From: Promicromonospora sp. Populi
Lineage (GTDB): Bacteria > Actinomycetota > Actinomycetes > Actinomycetales > Cellulomonadaceae
Direction: 5' to 3'
Assembly (NCBI RefSeq): GCF_041081105.1
Contig: NZ_CP163528.1
Location: 4,278,001-4,342,000 of the forward strand
Length of the DNA: 64,000 bases
Shown here: one piece after another, positions 12,399 through 22,900 of the stretch
How the letters are laid out: each line of letters starts with the position of its first letter
Numbering within the stretch: position 1 is the stretch's first letter
Notes under the pieces: generated by a model
The model's input: the letters and a program-made list of their open reading frames with translations, nothing else
Told to the model about the DNA's origin: nothing
Database searches by the model: none
Position numbers and translations under genes: made by a program

Positions 12399-13994
12399 AT
12401 GTTTCCGTGGCTGACCGTGCTCATCGCGTGGCCGCTCGTCGGTGCGGCAGTGGTGGGGCTGGGCGCGCTCGGCCGGTCCCGCAGGGGCCCCGCTAGCGCT
12501 GGGGTGGGCTTCGCCCGCCCGCTGGCGCTCGTGTTCTCGGTGGTCGAGGTGGCCCTGCTCGTCGGGGCGTTCCTGGCCTTCGACACGACCGCGGCCGCTG
12601 AGCAGCAGTTCGTCCAGACCTACCCGTGGATCCCGCAGATCGGCGCCTCGTACGCGGTGGGGGTCGACGGCGTCGGCCTGCTGCTCGTGGCGCTGTCCGT
12701 AGTGCTGGTGCCGCTGGTGCTGCTGGCCGCATGGCAGGAGCAGGGGCGGGACGAGGCGCGGCTGCGCAAGTTCGTCGGCCTCGTGCTGCTGCTCCAGGCG
12801 TTCATGGTGGCCGTGTTCAGCGCCCGCGACGTGTTCCTGTTCTACGTGGTGTTCGAGGCCATGCTGATCCCGGCCTACTTCCTCATCGGCGGGTTCGGTC
12901 AGGGTGCCGGACGGCGCAAGGCGGCCGTCAAGTTCCTGATGTTCAGCCTGGGCGGCGGGCTCATCATGCTCGCAGCAGTGATCGCGCTGTACTTCCAGGT
13001 GCCGGTGGACCCCGAGACGGGCCTGCGGGCCTCCGACGCGTTCCTCACCGCGAACCTGGCCGGCCTCGAGCTGGACCCCGTGGTCGGGCGCCTGCTGTTC
13101 CTCGGGTTCTTCATCGCTTTCGCGATCAAGGCCCCGATGGTCCCGGTGCACAGCTGGCTGCCCGACGTCGCGGGGAACGCCACCCCGGGCACGTCGACCC
13201 TCCTGATCTGCGTGCTGGACAAGGTCGGCACCTTCGGGATGCTGACCCTGTGCCTGCCGCTGTTCCCGGAGGCGTCCCGCTGGGCTGCGCCGTTCGTGAT
13301 CGCGCTCGCCGTGATCTCCGTGCTGTACGGGGCCATCATGGCGATCATGCAGACCGACCTGCTGCGGCTGGTCGGCTGGACGTCGGTGAGCCACTTCGGG
13401 TTCATCATCCTGGGCATCTTCACGTTCACGCCGCTGGGCACCGCCGGGTCGAGCTTCATGATGCTCAACCACGGTCTGGCCACCGGCGCGCTGTTCCTGG
13501 TGGCCGGGTTCCTCGTGGCCCGGCACCCGGAGAAGTCGCAGCGGATCACTGACTACAGCGGCCTGCGGTCGGTCACGCCGGTGCTCGCCGGGACGTTCCT
13601 CGTGGCGGGTCTGGCGACGCTGTCGCTGCCCGGCCTGGCCACGTTCGTCAGCGAGATCATGGTGCTGATCGGCGCGTTCGGCGGGTCGCCCGCCGGCTCC
13701 GCCGGATGGGCGATCGCGGCCATTCCTGGTGTGGTGCTCGCCGCGATCTACGTGCTGCTGACCTACCAGAAGATCTTCACCGGGGCGCCGGCCGCTGGGC
13801 TGGAGGCCCTGCCCGACCTGAAGGTGCGGGAGCGCATCGTCGCGGCCCCGCTCGTGGTCGGGCTCCTGGTGCTCGGCCTCGTGCCGAGCCTGGCCCTGAC
13901 CTACGTGGACGCGCCGGCCGAGCAGTCGTCGGTGGCCATCACGGCGGTCGACGAACCGGCGGATGCCGCCGCGCAGATGGGGAGTAACCAGTGA
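12399..13994 (+). CDS. nuoM: NADH-quinone oxidoreductase subunit M
   Basis: NuoM (531 residues) is the second antiporter-like subunit. It shows the helix-five glutamate region FYVVFEAMLIPAYFLIGGFG, the loop VPVHSWLPDVAGNATPGTS with conserved His and Pro, and SHFGFIILGIFTF. I chose the ATG at 12399 because GGAGGAG lies just upstream at 12390-12396; a GTG at 12384, overlapping the nuoL stop, would add five residues and cannot be excluded. The stop overlaps the nuoN start. Confidence 0.96.
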   Translation: MFPWLTVLIAWPLVGAAVVGLGALGRSRRGPASAGVGFARPLALVFSVVEVALLVGAFLAFDTTAAAEQQFVQTYPWIPQIGASYAVGVDGVGLLLVALSVVLVPLVLLAAWQEQGRDEARLRKFVGLVLLLQAFMVAVFSARDVFLFYVVFEAMLIPAYFLIGGFGQGAGRRKAAVKFLMFSLGGGLIMLAAVIALYFQVPVDPETGLRASDAFLTANLAGLELDPVVGRLLFLGFFIAFAIKAPMVPVHSWLPDVAGNATPGTSTLLICVLDKVGTFGMLTLCLPLFPEASRWAAPFVIALAVISVLYGAIMAIMQTDLLRLVGWTSVSHFGFIILGIFTFTPLGTAGSSFMMLNHGLATGALFLVAGFLVARHPEKSQRITDYSGLRSVTPVLAGTFLVAGLATLSLPGLATFVSEIMVLIGAFGGSPAGSAGWAIAAIPGVVLAAIYVLLTYQKIFTGAPAAGLEALPDLKVRERIVAAPLVVGLLVLGLVPSLALTYVDAPAEQSSVAITAVDEPADAAAQMGSNQ

Positions 13995-15730
13995 CCGAGT
14001 TCGTGGCACCAGAGATCAACTGGCTCGCCCTCGCACCGCTCATCGTGGTGCTGGGTGCGGGTGTGGTCGGCGTGCTCGTCGAGGCGTTCGTGCCGGCCGC
14101 GGCCCGCCGGGCGACACAGATCGTGCTGACCCTGGCCGCCCTGGCGGGCGGGTTCGCCTTCGTCGCGGTCCTGTGGCCGCAGATCGTCGTGCAGCCGGTC
14201 CAGGTCGTAGGCGGCAGCGTGACGCTGACACCGTTCGCGCTCGGTGCGCAGGGCATCATCGCGGTGCTCGCCTTCCTGGGTGTGCTCGTGGTGGCCGACC
14301 GCACCGCGACCGGCCAGGACGCGTTCGCGCCCGCGGCGTCGGCCGTACCCGGCACGTCGTACGAGGACCTGGCCCGGAAGTCGGGCCTGGAGCAGACCGA
14401 GATCTACCCGCTGCTGCTGTTCGCGGCGGGCGGCATGATGCTCTTCGCCTCCACGGACGACCTCATCGTCATGTTCATCGCGCTGGAGGTGCTCTCGCTC
14501 CCGCTGTACGTGCTGTGCGCGACGGCGCGCCGGCGCCGGCTCCTGTCGCAGGAGGCGGCCGCCAAGTACTTCCTGCTTGGCGCGTTCGCCTCGGCGCTGT
14601 TCATCTTCGGCGTCGCGCTGATCTACGGGTTCGCGGGGACGGTGCGGCTCCTGGAGATTGCCCAGGCCGTGCAGCAGGGCGCCCTGCCGCTGGAGGGTAT
14701 GACCTGGCTGCTGGTGGCGGGCGTGCTGCTGGTAGTCGTCGGCCTGCTGTTCAAGGTCGGCGCCGTGCCGTTCCACGCCTGGACGCCCGACGTCTATACC
14801 GGCGCACCCACGCCGATCACCGGTTTCATGGCCGCGTGCACCAAGGTCGCGGCCGTCGCGGCCCTGGTGGAGGTGCTGTACCGGGTCTCGATCGGCGTGC
14901 AGGGGGTCAACCCCGAGATCATGCGGCAGCTCCAGATCGTCATCGTCGTGGTCGCCGTCCTGACGATGGTCGTCGGCACAGTGGTGGGCTCCGTCCAGAC
15001 CGACGTGAAGCGCCTGCTGGCCTACTCGTCGATCGCCCACGCCGGCTTCCTGCTCGTGGGTATCGCGGGCTTCAACCCGCAGGTGCAGGCCTCGACGCTC
15101 TTCTACCTCCTGGCCTACGGCATCGCCACGATCGGCGCGTTCGGTGTGGTCACGCTGGTGCGGGAGCGCCGGGCCACCCCGGCCGGGAGCGAGGACAACG
15201 GTCCCGTGGACGACGACGGCGTGGTGCTCGGCGAGGCGACGGAGATCGCCCAGTGGGCCGGCCTGGGGCGCAAGGCCCCGTGGCTCACCGCCGCGTTCGC
15301 GCTGTTCCTGCTCTCGATGGCGGGCATCCCGCTCACCGCCGGGTTCATCGCCAAGTTCGGCGCGTTCACCGGGGCGACGTCGGGCGGGCTCTGGTGGCTC
15401 GCACTCCTCGGTGTGCTCGCGTCGGTGGTCGCCGTCGCGTTCTACCTGCGAATCCTCGTGGTCATGGTGTTCCAGCGCCCGCAGGCCGACTCCGCGGAGT
15501 CGGGCGCCGGCGGCGACGTCGTCCCGGCCGGGGCCGGAACGGCCGGGGGGACCGCGACCCTGACGAAGGTGCAGGTCACAGCCGCGCAGCGGGTCGAGGT
15601 GACAGTGGTGCAGTCTCGTGGACCGGCCGCCGTGGCCATCGCCGTCTGTGCGATCGCCACAGTGATTCTTGGCATTTTCCCCACTTCGGTTCTTGGTCTG
15701 GTGGAGCAGGCAAGTAAGTTCGTGCCGTGA
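13991..15730 (+). CDS. nuoN: NADH-quinone oxidoreductase subunit N
   Basis: NuoN (579 residues) is the third antiporter-like subunit, next to NuoK in the complex. Diagnostic blocks are FIALEVLSLPLYVLCA, FKVGAVPFHAWTPDVYTGAPTP and KRLLAYSSIAHAGFLLVG. A soluble insert of about 30 residues before the last helices (VRERRATPAGSEDNG onward) and another after FQRPQAD lengthen the protein. Start is GTG at 13991 overlapping the nuoM stop. This is the last nuo gene; its end overlaps the polyprenyl synthase start by four bases. Confidence 0.97.
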   Translation: MTEFVAPEINWLALAPLIVVLGAGVVGVLVEAFVPAAARRATQIVLTLAALAGGFAFVAVLWPQIVVQPVQVVGGSVTLTPFALGAQGIIAVLAFLGVLVVADRTATGQDAFAPAASAVPGTSYEDLARKSGLEQTEIYPLLLFAAGGMMLFASTDDLIVMFIALEVLSLPLYVLCATARRRRLLSQEAAAKYFLLGAFASALFIFGVALIYGFAGTVRLLEIAQAVQQGALPLEGMTWLLVAGVLLVVVGLLFKVGAVPFHAWTPDVYTGAPTPITGFMAACTKVAAVAALVEVLYRVSIGVQGVNPEIMRQLQIVIVVVAVLTMVVGTVVGSVQTDVKRLLAYSSIAHAGFLLVGIAGFNPQVQASTLFYLLAYGIATIGAFGVVTLVRERRATPAGSEDNGPVDDDGVVLGEATEIAQWAGLGRKAPWLTAAFALFLLSMAGIPLTAGFIAKFGAFTGATSGGLWWLALLGVLASVVAVAFYLRILVVMVFQRPQADSAESGAGGDVVPAGAGTAGGTATLTKVQVTAAQRVEVTVVQSRGPAAVAIAVCAIATVILGIFPTSVLGLVEQASKFVP

Positions 15731-16815
15731 CCTCAGCACCGCTGCCGCCCCAGACGACGACGGGTACGTCGGCGTCCGCTTCGCCGGCCGCTCCGAACGA
15801 CCTGCCCGATCCGATCACGCTCGGCCTACCGATCACCGATCCGGACCTGGCTTCCCGCCTCGCGGAGCGGCTGACGGTGGTCGACGCCGCGCTCCTGGAG
15901 GCCGTCGCCAGCGCCGACAAGCTGGCCGACGGCGCCTCCCGGCACCTCATCGACGCGGGCGGCAAGCGGTTCCGGCCGCTGCTGACCCTGCTGACGGGTG
16001 AGCTCGGCGACGGTATGGCCCCGGGCGTCGTCGATGCGGCGGTGGTGGTGGAGCTGACGCAGGTCGCCTCGCTGTACCACGACGACGTCATGGACTCGGC
16101 GCCGATGCGGCGCGGAGCCCCGGCGGCCCACATGGTGTGGGGCAACTCGGTGGCGATCCTCGTGGGCGACATGCTGTTCGCGCGGGCGTCCGCGCGCGTG
16201 GCGGAGCTCGGTCCCGAGGCCGTGATCCTGCAGTCCAGGACGTTCGAGCGGATGTGCCTGGGGCAGCTGCACGAGACCATGGGTCCCGACGACGGCGAGG
16301 ACGAGGTGGCCCACTACCTCCAGGTGCTGTCGGACAAGACGGCGTCCCTGCTGTCGGCGTCGGCCCGCCTGGGCGCGATGATCGCCGGTGCACCCAAGGC
16401 CGAGATCGAGGCCGTGGGCGCGTTCGGCGAGAAGGTCGGTGTCGCCTTCCAGCTCGCGGACGACGTGCTCGACGTCGCCTCGTCCGGCGAGACCTCGGGC
16501 AAGACGCCGGGCACCGACCTGCGGGAGCACGTCCCGACCATGCCGGTGCTGCTGCTGCGGCAGCACGTCGCCTCGGACTCAGCCACCGACGAGGACCGCG
16601 ACCTGCTCGCGGCGCTCGACGGCGACCTGTCCTCCGACGAGGCGCTGTCGGCCGCGTTGGAGCGGCTGCGCGCCCACGCGGTGCTGGCCGAGACGCGGGA
16701 CCTGGCCGTGCAGTGGGCGCGTGCCGCGTCGGCCGAGCTGGCGCCGCTGCCGGAGGGACCGGTCAAGGAGTCCCTGGCGACGTTCGCCCAGGTATTGGCG
16801 GACCGGGCGGCCTGA
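15727..16815 (+). CDS. Polyprenyl diphosphate synthase (trans-isoprenyl, probably for menaquinone side chain)
   Basis: The 362-residue product is a trans-prenyltransferase that extends allylic diphosphates with isopentenyl diphosphate. Both magnesium-binding aspartate motifs are intact: DDVMD at residues 119-123 and DDVLD at 245-249, together with GGKRFRPLL for IPP binding and the GKTPGTDLREH block. It starts with GTG at 15727, overlapping nuoN, so it is probably co-transcribed and translationally coupled with the complex I operon. The position next to a menaquinone-reducing enzyme suggests hepta- to nonaprenyl synthesis for menaquinone, but chain length cannot be read reliably from sequence alone. 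Confidence 0.93.
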   Translation: MTSAPLPPQTTTGTSASASPAAPNDLPDPITLGLPITDPDLASRLAERLTVVDAALLEAVASADKLADGASRHLIDAGGKRFRPLLTLLTGELGDGMAPGVVDAAVVVELTQVASLYHDDVMDSAPMRRGAPAAHMVWGNSVAILVGDMLFARASARVAELGPEAVILQSRTFERMCLGQLHETMGPDDGEDEVAHYLQVLSDKTASLLSASARLGAMIAGAPKAEIEAVGAFGEKVGVAFQLADDVLDVASSGETSGKTPGTDLREHVPTMPVLLLRQHVASDSATDEDRDLLAALDGDLSSDEALSAALERLRAHAVLAETRDLAVQWARAASAELAPLPEGPVKESLATFAQVLADRAA

Positions 16816-16825
16816 ACCGAAAGCC

Positions 16826-16854
16826 TGTTCACGTACCAGACGTATTCGTACAAT
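16826..16854 (+). promoter_or_regulatory. Candidate promoter for the surface-protein gene at 16992
   Basis: In the 176-base gap after the prenyl synthase there is a good -10 hexamer TACAAT at 16849-16854, with TGTTCA at 16826-16831, 17 bases upstream, as a weak -35 (three of six consensus bases). It would give a leader of about 130 bases. No terminator-like hairpin for the nuo operon is obvious here. Confidence 0.4.
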
Positions 16855-16991
16855 CTGGACGACAGCATGGGTAGTCCTGCCCACCGAAATTCCACGACGA
16901 GTCACCCGCCGGCCGGTAGGGTGCTGCCGTTGCGCCTGTGTTGATCGTCCGGGCGGGCCCAAATTCGGTGAAGTGATGAAGAGGAGGACGC

Positions 16992-19900
16992 ATGAGCCTG
17001 GCCTCACGCGTGTTCGAGAACCGTCGGTCGATCGTGTCTGCCGGCGTGGTGACCCTCTTCGGTGCGGGGCTGGTGACGTTTGCCCTGCTGTACGACGGTG
17101 AGGCAACGGCTGATGTTCAGCTGAACGATTCCGGTGTGTGGGTGACGCAGACGGCGTCGGGCCAGCTCGGCCGGTTCAACTACGAGGCGCGGGCGCTGGA
17201 CGGAGTGCTGCTCGCAGGCGCGGCAAACTTCGACGTGGAGCAGGATGCGCAGCGGGTCCTGCTGGACAACACGGGTGATTACTCGGCCAATGCGATCGAT
17301 CCGGCGCAGCTGTCCCTGGGCGGGCTGATGGAGTTCCCGGCGGGGGCGAAGGTTGCTGCCGGTGGTGCGACGACCGCGGTGTACGACCCGGAGACGGGTC
17401 TCGCCTGGGTGATCCCGTTCGACTCGGCTTCCTTTGACGAGAAGGAGCTCAAGCCGACGATCAAGGCCGGCAAGGGCGGCAAGCTCACGGTCGGCACCGA
17501 CGGCACCGTCTACCTCGCCGTGCCGCAGGACCACACCCTGTACACGGTCAAGACCGGAGCGCAGGGCGTGGCGCAGGGCGTGGAGGAGTCGTCGCTGCCC
17601 CTGAGCCCGACCGCAGAGGTGCAGATCTCCGCCGTCGGGGACGAGCCGGTGGTGCTGGACCAGTCCACGGGGAACCTGATCCTGCCCGGCGGGGACTCGG
17701 TCGAGGTCGAGGATGGCGCGCAGGGCATGCTGCAGCAGCCGTCGGCCGAGGCCGAGAACGCGGTGATCGCAACCTCCAAGGGTCTGGTCTATCAGCCGCT
17801 CGGTGGTGGGGATCCGACCACGCAGAACCTTCAGGGTGCTGCGTCCGGGACGCCGTCGGCGCCGGTGCAGCTCAACGGGTGCACCTACGGCGCGTGGAAC
17901 TCGGGCCAGGTCAAGCGCGACTGCGTGGAGCAGGACAACGACTTCGATCAGGTCCTGGAGGGCGTGGACGCCTCGATGAACCTGGTCTACCGGGTCAACC
18001 GGGACGTGATCGTGCTCAACGACGTCGCCAACGGTCAGTTGTGGATGGCGCCGGACGAGTTCCAGCTCGTGGACGACTGGGACCAGCAGACCCCCACGGA
18101 CGCCGAGGGCGAGAACGACGAGTCCGAGGAAGCCACCCCGGAGCAGGTCGACAACTTCGTCGCCGACCGGAACAAGGCCAACCGGCCGCCGGAGCCGAAG
18201 GACGACACGTTCGGGGTGCGGCCGGGCCGCACCACGGTGCTGAACGTGCTGGGCAACGACGTGGACAAGGACGGCGACGTGATGACGGCGTCGGTCAAGT
18301 CCGCCCCCGAGGGCGACCTCAGTGTGGACCGGGTGCTGGACGGCGGGGCGTTGCAGGTCGACGTGCCCGCGGACGCGACCGGTTCCACCACGTTCCAGTA
18401 CGAGGTCGACGACGGCCGCAAGGGCAAGGCGACTGCTGATGTGCGGGTCAACGTGGTCCCGCTCGAGGAGAACAACCCCCCGGAGCAGCCCGGCGAGCCG
18501 GTCCTGACGGTCGGGCAGGACGGGCTGGCCAGCATCAAGGTGCTGCCCTACTTCAAGGACCCGGACGGGGACGACCTGTTCCTGACCAACGCGAGCACGG
18601 CCGACCCGTTGGACGAGGTCCGGTTCCGCCCGGACGGCACCATCGAGTTCCGTGACGGCGGCACGACCACCGGGCGCAAGATCGTGGACATCACGGTCTC
18701 CGACTCGATGAACCTGCCCGCCGAAGGTCGCCTGCTGATCGACGTGGTCGCCACCAACGTGCCACCTGTTGCGGTGCAGGACCACGTCAGCGTCCTCGCC
18801 GGCCAGCCGGTCACGGTGCGGCCGCTGGCGAACGACCACGACGCCAACGAGGACAAGCTGCGCCTGACGTCGGTCTCGGAGCAGAACGGGGCGGAGATCG
18901 TCCCGAACAACCACGCGGGAACGTTCCGCTTCGACAGCGACGAGCCCGGCTCGTACGACGTGACCTACCAGCTCTCGGACGGGCCCAACGCGACGTTGGG
19001 TCTGGTGCGCGTGGACGTTCTGACGCCGCCGGACGAGGTCGGCTCTCCGGTGGCGGTCTCGGACCAGGTGCTGCTGCCCACCGGCGGGTCCGCCCTGGTG
19101 GACGTGGTCGCCAACGACACCGACCCCGCCGGCGGTGTGCTCGTGGTGCAGGGCGTGGACGTGCCGTCCGACGCCCCGGTCAAGATCGCCGTGCTGAACC
19201 ACCAGATCCTGAAGGTCTCCGAGGTCAAGCGGCTCGACGCACCCGTGACCGTCAACTACAAGGTGGCGAACGAAGCGGGGACGGTAACGGGTCAGGTGCG
19301 GGTGGTGCCGATCCCGGCGCCGGCTCAGCTCCGGCCACCGGAGGCGGGCCCGGACCTGGCCACCGTGCACGTCGGTGACGTGGTCACCATCCCGGTGCTG
19401 AAGAACGACACGCACCCGGACGGCCTGGAGCTCACCCTGACGGACGAGCTGCAGGAGGCGCCGCCGGCGTCGGCGGGGGAGGCGTTCGTCTCGGAGGACA
19501 CTGTCCGCTTCCGGGCGGGTAGCGAGGCCGGGACGTTCCACGCGGTGTACGAGGTGGCGGACGCCAACGGGCAGAAGGACTCCGCGCAGGTCACGATCAA
19601 CGTGATCGACGCGCCGGAGAACACCGCCCCGCAGCTGCCCGACATCGAGGCGCGGGTGCTGGCCAACGGCATCGTTCGGATCCCGCTGCCGCTGAACGGC
19701 ACCGATCCTGACGGTGACTACGTGACGCTCAGCTCCATCTCGGCGGCGCCGTCGCAGGGCAACGCCACCATCGTGGACGGGTTCGTCGACTACAAGGCCG
19801 CAGTGGATGCCGCCGGCCTGGACACCTTCACCTACCAGGTGGCCGACACCCGCGGCGCGCTGGGCGAGGGCCTGGTCCGCGTGGGTATTGCGCCCGCCCC

Positions 19901-22900
19901 GGCTGCCAACCAGCCGCCGCAGGCCACCGACGACGAGACGACCGTGCGGCCGGGCCGCACGGTGGCGGTATCGGCGCTGGAGAACGACACCGACCCGGAC
20001 GGCGACCAGATCGGCCTGTACACGGACGGCTTCGAGGGCATCGGGGACCTGGAGCCCAAGGCCGTGGAGGACGACGTGGTCGTCACCGCGCCCGCCGAGG
20101 AGAACGCGTACTCCTTCTACTACGGCATCCAGGACCGCTACAAGGCGCGCGCCAGCGGCGCGATCACCGTGAACGTCGACGCGAACGCGCCCCTGCTTCG
20201 CCCCATCGCCAGGGACGACGTGGTAACCGTGGACAACGTCGATGGCTCGGCCACCGTCACGGTGAACGCGCTGGAGAACGACACCGACCCGGACGGCGTG
20301 GCGGCCGAGCTCGAGATCTCCGTGGACCCGTCCTTGGAAACGGTGCAGATCACCGACGAGGGCGCGATCGAGGTGCAGCTCACCGAGAACGCGCAGGTCA
20401 TCACCTACACCGTGACCGACATGGACGGCCTGGAGGCCAAGGCGTTCGTGCGGGTGCCGGGTGACGAGTCGCGGCCGCACATCAAGCCGGGGCTGGACCC
20501 GCTCAAGGCGTTCAGCGGGGAACCGCTGACGATCGACCTCGCCAAGTACGTGGTGGTCAGGGACGGCCATGAGCCGCGGATCACCGAGGAGAACACGGTC
20601 AAGGCCCTGGAGGGCAAGGTCGAGGTCTCCGACGAGGACACCGTGGTCTACACCTCCGAGGACGACTACGCCGGTGCGGCGTCGGTCAGCTTCGAGGTGA
20701 CCGATGGCGCCGGGCCCGACGACCCCGAGGGCCTGACCTCTGTCCTGACCCTGCCGATCGACGTGACGCCGTCCAAGAACCAGCCGCCCAAGATCACCGG
20801 TACCCCGGTGCTGGAGGTCGCGGCCGGTGAGGAGGCGCCAGTTGACCTGTCGCGGTACGTCAAGGACCCCGACAAGGACCCCCTGACCTTCGTGGTCGAG
20901 GGCAAGGCCGGCGTCACCACGAAGGTCTCCGGGGCCACGGTCACCGGAGAGGTCGAGGCCTCGGTCGCCAAGGGCACCTTCGTGCAGCTTCCCATGACGG
21001 TCTCGGACGGCAAGAACCCGCCCGTCGAGGCCGAGCTGACCGTCGAGGTAGTGGCCTCCACCCGGCCGGAGGTGAAGACGACGACGGACGTGGTGCTGGA
21101 CGCCCACCAGGGTGAGGCGACGACGATCCCGGTACTGGCCAACGACACCAACCCGTTCCCCGAGGAGGATCTCACGCTGTCGGACGTTCCGGTGATCGAG
21201 ACCGGTGTCGGCGAAGCGGACTACGCGGGCAACCAGCTTGTGGTCACGCCCAACGAGGACTACACCGGCACGATGCAGGTGCGCTACCGCGTGCAGGACG
21301 CGACCGGGGACCCGGACCGTGAGGTCGACGGCATCGCAAAGCTGACCGTGCTGGGCAAGCCTGAGTCACCCCGCGCCCCGCGGGTGGAGGAGGTGCGCTC
21401 CGAGACTGTGGTGCTGTCCTGGGACCAGCCCAACAACAACGGCGCCGACATCACCGGTTACACCTTGCAGACCGACAGGGGTCAGGAGCACGAGTGCGCC
21501 ACGACCACCTGTACGTTCGACGGTCTGCAGAACAACGTGACCTACACCTTCACGGTCGTCGCGACCAATGAGGTGGGCGACTCGGAGCCCTCACCGGCCT
21601 CGCGTGAGGCGCGTCCGGACGAGAAGCCGGACAAGCCCGCGCCGCCGCGGCTGGACTTCGGCAACGAGAGCCTGACGGTGGCCTGGACCAACCGGTCCTA
21701 CACCGACCGGTCCCCGATCGAGTGCGTGAACCTGGAGATCAGCCCGGCCCCGGCCGACGGTGCCATCCAGAAGGCGTGCGAGACCAGCAGCCCGATCACC
21801 TGGACCGGGCTGGAGAACGGCACCGCGTACACCGTGCGGGTCCAGGCCAAGAACCAGGCCCCCGACCCCTCGGAGTGGTCCGACCCGTCCGCGCCGGAGA
21901 CCCCGGCCGCGCCCCCGGCCCAGCCGGCCCCGCCGACCGCCAGCCGGGTGGACACCGCCGTCGGCGGCCAGATCAACGTGAGCTGGACTGCGCCCGCGAA
22001 CAACGGCGCCGCCATCGAGGGCTACACCCTGACCGAGTACCAGGACGGTTCCCTGACGCGCACCCTCCCCGTGACTGGCACGTCGCAGGTTGTCCAGGAC
22101 CTGAGCACCAACTCGTCCTACACGTTCACGGTGCGTGCCGAGAACAAGGCGGGCGAGTCGCCGGACAGCGGGCAGTCCAACGAGGTAGTGCCGTACGGCA
22201 CGCCTGACGTGCCTACCGGCGTGCAGGCCAGTCCCGGGAACGGGCAGGCCAACGTGACCTGGAGCGGCATATCGAGCGCGGCCTTCCGTGGCCCGGGGCC
22301 CCGGTACGAGGTCCAGGCCAGCGGCGGGGGCGTTCAGAACGCCGGGAATGCGACGTCGTACACCTACGGCGGCCTGAACAACGGGACCTCGTACACCTTC
22401 CAGGTGCGGGCCTGCAACCAGTACACGTGCTCCGGCTGGTCTGCTGCGTCGAGCGCGGTGGTTCCCTTTGGCCCTGTGCCAACGCCGTCGATCAGCGCGA
22501 GCGGTGGCGACCAGCAGGTCACGTTCACGTGGGACGCGACAGCCACCAACGGGCGCTCCACCACGGTGGCGGTGAGCGGCGCAATCACCAGCACGAACAA
22601 GAGCGGTAGGCAGTCGGCATCGGCCGGCTACAGCCAGACGCTCGAGGCGTGCGTCACGGTGACGGATACCGAGGGGCAGACCGCGCGGCAATGCGCCTCG
22701 GGCACGGCCGACCCGCGGCCCAACCCGACAGCGACAGTCTCGCGTGGCGCCAGCACCGGTGTCGTGAGCGGCTGCAGCTCCGGCACCTGCAACTACTACC
22801 GGGTGACCGTCAGCGACTTCGCGGCGGGCAACCACGAGGTCGCCTGCTGGGCCGGTGACACGTCGGCCTCCGGCGGCCCCAGCGTGTGGCACGACATCAT

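Noticed and set aside
17004..21107. Very long open frame on the minus strand (1367 codons) opposite the giant surface-protein gene
   Set aside because: It is antisense to a clearly homologous gene; its Arg/His/Val-rich composition is what GC-rich codon bias gives on the opposite strand. Same reasoning for minus frames at 35816-39016, 25021-27687 and 10693-12180.
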